Source: Phoronis ovalis
Taxonomy: Eukaryota > Phoronida > Phoronidae
NCBI GenBank assembly: GCA_028565635.1
Contig: JAOXYB010043392.1
Coordinates: 1-27,387, forward strand
Reading direction: 5' to 3'
DNA length: 27,387 nt
The stretch's first letter is position 1. Each line of letters opens with the position of its first letter. A program made the translations under genes and the position numbers. Shown here piece by piece: positions 21,755-27,387 of this stretch. The notes beneath the pieces were generated by a model, which ran no database searches, was not told the DNA's origin, and worked only from the letters and a program-made list of their open reading frames with translations.

Positions 21755-21800
21755 GGTACAAACTAGGATATATAAAACTCTTATATATCCTAGGTACAAA
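21755..21800. repeat. Hairpin flanked by short direct repeats
   Basis: A perfect 13-base inverted repeat (CTAGGATATATAA at 21763-21775 with TTATATATCCTAG at 21781-21793) has a 5-base loop, AACTC. It is bracketed by direct repeats GGTACAAA at 21755-21762 and 21793-21800, sharing one G with the stem. It lies in the probable 3'UTR of the TIR gene. It may be the footprint of a tiny palindromic insertion. Confidence 0.8.
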
Positions 21801-21994
21801 GCTATCACCAGTCAGTAATATAGCTTTTAACTCTAACTGAAGTATAGTTATAAATACTGAAATATTTAACTGTTAACAATTTGAGATAAACAAAAATATT
21901 TATTTTAGGAACTGCAATGCATAATATTTGCAAATTGTTGGTTAAAGGATTAAACTGAATCTACACGAGGTTCTATACATAGGGATGGCTGTTG

Positions 21995-22000
21995 AATAAA
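21995..22000 (+). terminator. Candidate polyadenylation signal, TIR gene
   Basis: AATAAA about 600 bases after the stop codon. A weaker ATTAAA at 21657-21662 is an alternative that would leave the hairpin outside the mRNA. Confidence 0.45.
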
Positions 22001-22122
22001 GTAGTCTTTCATAATTGTTAATACATAAAATAAATAAATATAAAAAAATATTTACTACAACTTGTATTTATTATACATATGACACAAGCAGTGTGTGTGG
22101 CTTTAAACATGTAAATTAAAAT

Positions 22123-22128
22123 TTTATT
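22123..22128 (-). terminator. DUSP23: Candidate polyadenylation signal, DUSP23
   Basis: TTTATT on the + strand reads AATAAA on the - strand, about 205 bases after the DUSP23 stop. A second candidate lies at 22067-22072. Either would put its 3' end very near that of the convergent TIR gene. Confidence 0.45.
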
Positions 22129-22331
22129 TAATGCTGCACAGGTTCCTAATATCATGTCATTTTGAAAATAGACTGTATTGGTAAGGATAGCTTGAATATA
22201 TTCATCGAAGATTGGAATTATCAAGATATATGCTATCTTGAAGAGTGCTTGCCACAGACACTGAGTACATTACAAAAATAATTTTGTTAATGGCGCTTTG
22301 GACATTCAACAGAATCAATTATCTAGTGACC

Positions 22332-22514
22332 TCATACATGATCCACAAATTCTGTTATAAGTTTTTCTTGTGAAAGTGTTTCTATCGATCCTGGTCTAAG
22401 CCCCCTTGTTTCTACAATTGCTTTTTGAGCAGTTAGTCCATGCATCTTTGCCAAATAACAAGCTATCAAGGTTCCTGTGCGTCCTTTGCCATGCATACAG
22501 TGTACAGCTACAGC
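22332..22514 (-). CDS. DUSP23: DUSP23-like phosphatase, coding exon 3 (catalytic)
   Basis: This exon encodes residues 94-153 and begins in phase 0 after a - strand acceptor (TTTCTTAG|GCT). It carries the protein tyrosine phosphatase loop VHCMHGKGRTGT, with nucleophile C99 and phosphate-binding R105, then LIACYLAK, and the family signature RPGSIET followed by QEKL. The stop TGA is at 22332-22334. The C-terminus has the length expected of DUSP23. Confidence 0.95.
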   Translation of the reverse strand, partial: AVAVHCMHGKGRTGTLIACYLAKMHGLTAQKAIVETRGLRPGSIETLSQEKLITEFVDHV

Positions 22515-22877
22515 CTAAGAAAGAAGAAAGGTTTCCACAAATATTCACTCAGGTCCAATTAAGATTCAAAATATAAATATTATACCGATTAATAAAATAT
22601 TAAGCAAAACTTTCCTTATTAGCATGATATTATCAGTATTAAACCCCCTGGTGGATGTGTTTTTAATATTGTCAAATCATAAGTTTTTCGTACAGCATTG
22701 CTCATTACAGGTATTTCAGAAGTACTTCTTTGCTTCATCTTAATATATAGAATGACATATATTCATCTAGATTGCCCTTAAATTATTAAAAGCATAAAAT
22801 AACATTAAATGTTGAAATCTGAAAACAAGAACTGATACTTTTGTAACTATTGGGATTATTCTTGAATTGAGTTATAC

Positions 22878-22981
22878 CTGATTATTCTTCTCAGCATTAT
22901 CTACAATATTTAAAAAATCTTCAACTTGTCTTATGGATGGTGGAGTAAAGTCTGGTATATTAAAAGGCAAATATATTAGTT
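22878..22981 (-). CDS. DUSP23: DUSP23-like phosphatase, coding exon 2
   Basis: This exon completes a split Glu codon (residue 59) and encodes residues 60-93. The acceptor is TTTTTTCAG|AAC and the donor CAG|GTATAAC, both on the - strand. It contains NIPDF, where D69 is the expected general acid of the phosphatase, followed by TPPSIRQVEDF, which matches the corresponding helix of DUSP23. The exon is too short to stand out as an open frame; it was found by homology and splice phase. Confidence 0.92.
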
Positions 22982-23693
22982 CTGAAAAAAAATTACAATG
23001 TAGAAATCTGTAAACAAATTGTACTGTTTCATGTCTATTGTAATTCACATTCCAATACTTTGTTGCTTATGAATAAAAATATATCTTTTGGAAAAAGACA
23101 AACATTATCTTAATCTGTAAAGTAGTTCTTGTAAAATTTGCCATGGTATAACACTACCATCTGGTGGGAGATAACGGACACAGGACATGATTGTATTTAC
23201 AGTAATTTGTACAACCTAGGAGCTGTTTCAAAATAAACTAAAAAGATAACCAAGTTACTGCATTAGTCTGAAACAAGATGAACTTTCCAAAAATATATAC
23301 CCCTAGTAGGTAATATGTGCCTTCGTCATCTGAAAATCCTCTTAGCATTTGGGACTTTCAGTATCACACCCTCCCTATGAAGGGCTCAACTTGCCAAGCA
23401 GTTAGGACCCTTTATAGTTTGAGCTTTTAAGTCTCTTCTACAAGGGGATATTGTGAGAAAATAAGAGATTTGAATGATAGTATCAAAAAAAATCACATTT
23501 TCTTCAGGAAAATTACATCAATTCAAAGCCAGAGCAGGTTAGGAAAAAAAAATTACTTTTGAAGATGTTTCTTTTGCAGGCGCTGCACTGGATCGAATAG
23601 ATATAGTTTTATTTATGAAATATACCATTATACCATATAATTTTACAGTGTACTGAATGGCACATTTGGAAAACTGAAATTAGTAATGCACAC

Positions 23694-23868
23694 CTGGAAA
23701 ACAGTGAACAGGCGGTTTTCTTTCAGGAGTTAAAGAAACAAGAAATTTTATTCCACATTCCACTAAATATTTAATATGGCCTTCTTGTGAGGGATATGCT
23801 AAAGCTGCTAGTAGTCCTTCTACCACCCAGGAGAAGTTTGGTGGCTTAGTGGAGACAGACGATGTCAT
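23694..23868 (-). CDS. DUSP23: DUSP23-like atypical dual-specificity phosphatase, coding exon 1
   Basis: This is the first coding exon of a complete 153-aa protein; human DUSP23 has 150. Residues 1-58 contain the family-typical PPNFSWVVEG (10-19) and FLVSLTPER (42-50) stretches. DUSP23 (also VHZ) is a small phosphatase made of little more than the catalytic domain. It acts on phosphotyrosine, and on phosphoserine/threonine in vitro, and has no targeting domain. The start ATG at 23868 is five bases inside the exon after a good acceptor (CTTTTGCAG, exon from 23873). The Met 18 codons upstream is in frame but lies in the intron, so it is not used. The donor CCAG|GTGTGC splits a codon in phase 1 and joins exon 2 exactly. 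A non-coding first exon must lie upstream; a weak candidate donor is GTAAGT on the - strand at 24766-24761. Confidence 0.93.
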
Positions 23869-23874
23869 TGTATC

Positions 23875-25021
23875 TGCAAAAGATTGAATATTTACAAGAC
23901 TATAGTGGTAATTAACTTTCAATGTACTTACTGTTAGTCTGTTTCTAGATTAATGATTAATTAATTTATTTATTTGAGTTTTATAGAGGCAAATTCATTT
24001 AGTAAATAAGTCCCCACTGATATTTGTGTAACTCTACTAGCCACAGGTTAAAGGTTTTTGCTATCTTGATCTAATTGATAAACACAAAAAAATGTGTGAG
24101 GAAATTGATACCGGTTAATGCATTCAAAGTGAGACCACGTACTCTGTGATAGCAAAAACACATGACTCTACAGTGTCATCAAACCGCAGCTAGTGTCGTA
24201 CAGTCAGTTGATACAGCTAGGAAAAAGTAGAATTAGTCACATGTTAATACATAGCTCCGATCAGATACACTTCACACAGTAATTTGATGAGGATATAGTA
24301 TTTTAATTACATAGAAGCAGCCCAACCAAACTGTAATTATATATAAAGCCAACTTAATAAGTGGCTGCAGTGATGCCAAGTCCCCGGTTTTGAAATCCAT
24401 GGACTTGGCATCTCTGCTACCTGTACTATGGCTTGCCTACGGCTCCGCTGAAGACAAACCACAGTATCTAGGGTCATGTAACCAGGCCTCATACAAGTAA
24501 TATCTAACCGATGTCTAATGGCCTTCATGCAGTTCCTGTCAAATTGACTAGTAGTAAATTTGACATGATTACCATATGAGTTATGACTATTGTATGAGGC
24601 ACAAGTACAAAGACTGTCGAATATACTGATAAAGGACACGATAACAACATTTATAGTTCTCTGTAGCAAATCTTTAAATGATCTGTTTGAGTAAGCAAAG
24701 TCATTAGGCTCCGGATATATCAGGAAAATTTAACACGTACAGTCATCACTTCCAGCCGTCACTTACTAAGACGCCCAGACCTGGATCCTGGTTTCTGCTA
24801 GGTGAAATAGCAACAAGTTTTATAGTCGGCAAGTAGTATAAAATCAGTTCACAGAGGAAAAACTATCTGCAAACAAATATTAAATTATATCGATGTGTAC
24901 AATTCACCACTGTAAACTATGGACATGTTCGTTTGGCATTTAACTTGTGTAGAATCTTTTTTTTAAATGGATAAGAAAATACGATAGTTAATCATATAAT
25001 ATAACGCTAGCTCAATAAACA
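23875..25021. other. Divergent intergenic/promoter region between DUSP23 and UROD
   Basis: This holds the 5'UTR intron and first exon of DUSP23 (positions uncertain) and the promoters of both genes. No CpG-rich block is obvious. A long hairpin lies at 24367-24417. The 110-codon - strand open frame at 24337-24669 matches nothing I know and crosses the hairpin. Confidence 0.5.
24367..24417. repeat. 17-bp stem hairpin
   Basis: GCAGTGATGCCAAGTCC at 24367-24383 pairs with GGACTTGGCATCTCTGC at 24401-24417 with one mismatch and a 17-base loop. The pairing does not extend far enough on either side for a typical microRNA precursor, but a small structured RNA or protein-binding palindrome cannot be excluded. 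Confidence 0.8.
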
Positions 25022-25045
25022 ATGGATTCGTACCTGATAGGAAAG
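25022..25045 (+). CDS. UROD: Uroporphyrinogen decarboxylase, coding exon 1
   Basis: This short exon encodes MDSYLIGK and ends at AAG|GTGAGA in phase 0, exactly the phase the next exon needs. An in-frame TAA at 25016-25018 and a good context (A at -3, G at +4) support the start. The N-terminus of UROD is short and variable before FPPLxND, so eight residues is plausible. The choice rests on phase and context, not on conserved sequence. Confidence 0.7.
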
Positions 25046-25283
25046 GTGAGAAATTCGTCTGCAAAACACAGCAGATTAATGTGTGATGTTAACAGAAATG
25101 AGCAATGAAAAAGTATTGTGGTTTTTATAAAATCTTCTTTTCTTCATTATAAGTAGTTGTCACGAATTTTAAATGTGCTTTTCGAGGTTTATTTTGAAAA
25201 AGTCAGCGTTACGATCACTCTAAAATTCCAAAGCAGACGCAGCGTAACAGTTTGTGTGGTTGTATAACCATTGCCACGTGTAT

Positions 25284-25325
25284 CTAAAATGGTGTGTTAG
25301 CGTGCTAAAATGGTGTGTTAGCGTG
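25284..25325 (+). repeat. Perfect 21-base tandem duplication in UROD intron 1
   Basis: Two identical 21-base units (25284-25304 and 25305-25325, each beginning CTAAAATGG and ending GTTAGCGTG) lie adjacent. An E-box CACGTG at 25275-25280 lies just upstream. Confidence 0.95.
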
Positions 25326-25847
25326 AAGTTAAATAAAAGCCCAGTCTTTCTATTGGGATTATACTGATAATCTATGGTTCTAGCATTATTTTATTCCAAT
25401 ATTTTTAAATACACAACATGCAGTGGTGTGTTATGATGACGAAGCAATACTGAATAGATAACAACATAGGAATAGAACGGAAGCATCTGCTTGATCAAGC
25501 AGCTGATTAGCCTTTCATACGCTATATTGAGCCACATTTCATTGATTTCGGACTAATAAGACAACGATTAAAATGTCTAAGGTTGTATAATAAGCACCTT
25601 CTATGGCCCACTTTATTTTTCATGAAATTTATTTATTTTCTAAAATATTTATTAATTTCCAACTGCAAGTTCAATTGATCTGCTCTTTTTGATTAAAAAT
25701 TAAAACTTGGCTTAACTGATTTTAATGGTGATTATGAATGAAGCAAAGTATAATGTTTTGTTTGGAGAATAGTTCTATCTTCTTTTTTTCAAGTTTAGGT
25801 CTCAGTGATAATTGAAAAAGTTAATTTAATTTGATTGTATTATTTAG

Positions 25848-25953
25848 CCTTTTCCTCCTCTACAAAATGATCTGATCATTCGTGCTGCACGAGGTGAAGC
25901 AGTTGAAAAAGTTCCAGTATGGGCTATGAGGCAGGCAGGACGATATTTACCAG
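25848..25953 (+). CDS. UROD: Uroporphyrinogen decarboxylase, coding exon 2
   Basis: UROD is the cytosolic heme-pathway enzyme that removes the four acetate carboxyls of uroporphyrinogen III to give coproporphyrinogen III, without a cofactor. This exon encodes residues 9-43 plus one base of the next codon. It starts at TTATTTAG|CCT and ends CCAG|GTGAGA. It holds [16 protein letters not shown] and the UROD signature [14 protein letters not shown], in which R36 and R40 are the substrate-binding arginines (R37 and R41 in human). The intron before it (25046-25847) has a perfect 21-base tandem duplication at 25284-25325. The gene is divergent from DUSP23. Identity is secure. Confidence 0.97.
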
Positions 25954-26351
25954 GTGAGAACAATTAGTCAGTTATTTGATATGTATAGTGAACGTAATGC
26001 TGTTACAGTCATGTTGTGTGTTCTGTTTCAAATACCGTAATATTTCATTGTGGAAAATTTCTGAAACACTGCATGTGAATACATTCGGCTCAAAAACCCA
26101 ATTCCTCTTGAGTTAGGTACATATTGATTTCTTGTATTTGATATAGTTGTCTGTCAGATAGCTAGGATCCAGCTCATTGTGATGCTGTCGCATATTATAA
26201 TTATGTAACTTAATAAAGTATGTATCATTACCAGTAAACAGGTCTTATCTTCACTGTCATTGTATCTCAAATAATATTACACCTGCTTATACAAAGTATG
26301 TGCAAAACTAGGCTACTAAGTAATTCTTAAAAGTGTATCTATGCATGGTCA

Positions 26352-26435
26352 CAAACAAATTATAATATTTATTGTTTAGAATTAACAGTATATCTATTGA
26401 CTCAAACAAATTGTAATATTTATTGTTTAGAATTT
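26352..26435 (+). repeat. Duplicated 3' splice site of UROD exon 3
   Basis: A 32-base block ending TATTGTTTAGAATT occurs at 26352-26383 and again at 26403-26434, 51 bases apart, with one base different. Both copies contain a good acceptor AG, at 26378-26379 and 26429-26430. The 51 bases between them are 17 codons without a stop in the UROD frame. Confidence 0.9.
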
Positions 26436-26510
26436 CAAGGAGTAAGAGAAAAGCATGAGTTTTTTGAAGTGTGCCGAACACCGGAGCTGGCGTGTGAAGT
26501 AACATTACAG
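26431..26510 (+). CDS. UROD: Uroporphyrinogen decarboxylase, coding exon 3
   Basis: This exon completes Glu44 and encodes residues 45-70, including [13 protein letters not shown], the helix that follows the [10 protein letters not shown] signature. It ends in phase 0 at ACAG|GTACAT. The acceptor used here is the downstream copy of a duplicated splice site, which gives the conserved LPEF join. Use of the upstream copy would insert 17 residues. Confidence 0.95.
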
Positions 26511-26638
26511 GTACATTTAGCCTGGGATACAATGTCACTCTATTCCCATGACAGTTTTTTCCGTCATCTCTGTAACACACATTGTTTCTAATTCTTGGTA
26601 ATTTAGTTCCCCGTAAGAAAACATAACGCTACACACGA

Positions 26639-26704
26639 GGCACAAACTCTTCAGGTGACCATACAGAGGTAAGGCACCAACTCTTCAGGTGACCATACAG
26701 AGGT
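26639..26704 (+). repeat. 34-base tandem duplication in UROD intron 3
   Basis: Two near-identical units (26639-26672 and 26673-26704, core CTCTTCAGGTGACCATACAG) differ at one base inside the unit. The word CAGGTGA resembles a splice donor and an E-box, but it lies deep in the intron and is probably incidental. Confidence 0.9.
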
Positions 26705-27108
26705 TCCTTTTTTCCTTCATCCAGACTAGGGATAATCATGAGACCTGTGTCTAGGGCATAGGTGTTATGTACACACAAGACAAAATAGCTAATAGTAATT
26801 TGACTATTTACTATTTACATGTGATTGGTTGACCCACTGATTGCGAAACAAAATTTTCCCAGCGTGCAGCATTTTATGACTGAACATTGCCACAGTTGTC
26901 AGTACATTTGCAAGATGCTGCACGATTGGAACGTTAGATTGCAAATATTCTATTTCTTTGAAAAAACTTCACAATATATCAAAAAATAGTTAAAAGATTG
27001 TAGTATGTTAAAAAAAGTACAATCAGTGGATTTCATGTAAAGTTAGTCATTATCAATTTTATCAATGTTCGTGATTGTGTGAATTTACAAAAACCTCTTT
27101 TATTGTAG

Positions 27109-27207
27109 CCTATACGCAGATTTAATTTAGATGCAGCAATCATTTTCTGCGATATTCTAGTAATTCCTCAGGCCCTTGGCATGGAAGTGGAAATGGTACC
27201 AGGAAAG
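27109..27207 (+). CDS. UROD: Uroporphyrinogen decarboxylase, coding exon 4 (gene continues)
   Basis: Acceptor TTATTGTAG|CCT, donor AAAG|GTATAA, phase 0 at both ends. It encodes residues 71-103, with [28 protein letters not shown]85 corresponds to human D86, the Asp that contacts the pyrrole nitrogens in the active site. The family then continues GPxFPEPL, which is not found in the last 180 bases, so the remaining roughly 260 residues of the usual ~365 lie beyond the window. Confidence 0.97.
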
Positions 27208-27387
27208 GTATAATTGTTAATAATTATTTATTTTCCTTTTGTATCGTATAATTACCATTTACCTCTCTGTCAAAGGTAACTTAAAAGTCCATGTAGCCAA
27301 GCAACGTAATTTTTTGCTGTTTATCCTATCTATAGGATATACTGCATTGTTATCATCCTTGGCGTGGCAATGAACCAATATGAGCAA
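27208..27387 (+). other. UROD: Start of UROD intron 4, to window end
   Basis: Begins GTATAATT. No UROD-like exon is present. An AG at 27334-27335 is followed by sequence that does not match the family and stops soon after. Confidence 0.8.

Noticed and set aside
23869-23922. In-frame Met 18 codons upstream of the chosen DUSP23 start
   Set aside because: A good acceptor (CTTTTGCAG, ending at 23874) lies between the two ATGs, so the upstream Met is intronic. The chosen start also gives the family's usual length.
24367-24417. tRNA-like or microRNA gene at the hairpin
   Set aside because: No cloverleaf or B-box (GGTTCGA) was found, and the stem stops at 17 bp, short of a typical microRNA precursor. 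It is kept only as a hairpin.
24337-24669. 110-codon - strand open frame between DUSP23 and UROD
   Set aside because: No recognisable domain, it overlaps a hairpin, and it sits in the divergent promoter region. It is most likely chance.
27336-27383. Possible next UROD exon after a TATCTATAG acceptor
   Set aside because: The translation (DILHCYHPW...) does not match the expected GPxFPEPL continuation and soon meets a stop.
1-27387. CRISPR array, operon or prokaryotic system
   Set aside because: The direct repeats are degenerate transposon arrays or microsatellites without regular spacers, and the genes have introns and animal-type architecture.

Overview
This is an AT-rich stretch of a metazoan nuclear genome. 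The genes are split by short GT-AG introns, encode animal-type proteins, and sit among diverged repeats (miniature DNA transposons with internal tandem arrays, a short Helitron) and microsatellites. An invertebrate, probably marine, fits best: a single neurocalcin/hippocalcin-like gene and an unusual multi-TIR protein. I cannot name the species from the sequence alone.

Layout. Positions 1-10,000 are essentially non-coding: repeats, hairpins and microsatellites, with possible upstream promoter/5'UTR pieces of the first gene. At 10,778-12,786 (+) is a complete neuronal calcium sensor of the neurocalcin/hippocalcin type (191 aa, two coding exons, with a transposon-like element in the intron), followed by a probable 3'UTR of about 2.1 kb. 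A non-autonomous Helitron lies at 15,651-15,907. At 18,869-21,391 (+) is the most unusual gene: a 698-aa protein with an N-terminal myristoylation/palmitoylation signal, a Gln-rich linker, three successive TIR-like domains, a short coiled coil and a Cys/His zinc-binding tail that resembles a CHORD domain. At 22,332-23,868 (-) is a complete DUSP23-type atypical dual-specificity phosphatase (153 aa, three coding exons), convergent with the TIR gene. At 25,022-27,207 (+) are the first four coding exons (103 aa) of uroporphyrinogen decarboxylase, which continues past the window end. It is divergent from DUSP23, with about 1.15 kb between the two start codons.

Functional view. The genes do not form a pathway. 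Calcium sensing at membranes, TIR signalling or NAD chemistry, phosphatase activity and heme synthesis are ordinary animal neighbours without an operon-like link. The best candidates for new biology are the acylated triple-TIR/zinc protein, the uncatalogued tandem-array transposons, and a duplicated in-frame splice acceptor in the UROD gene.
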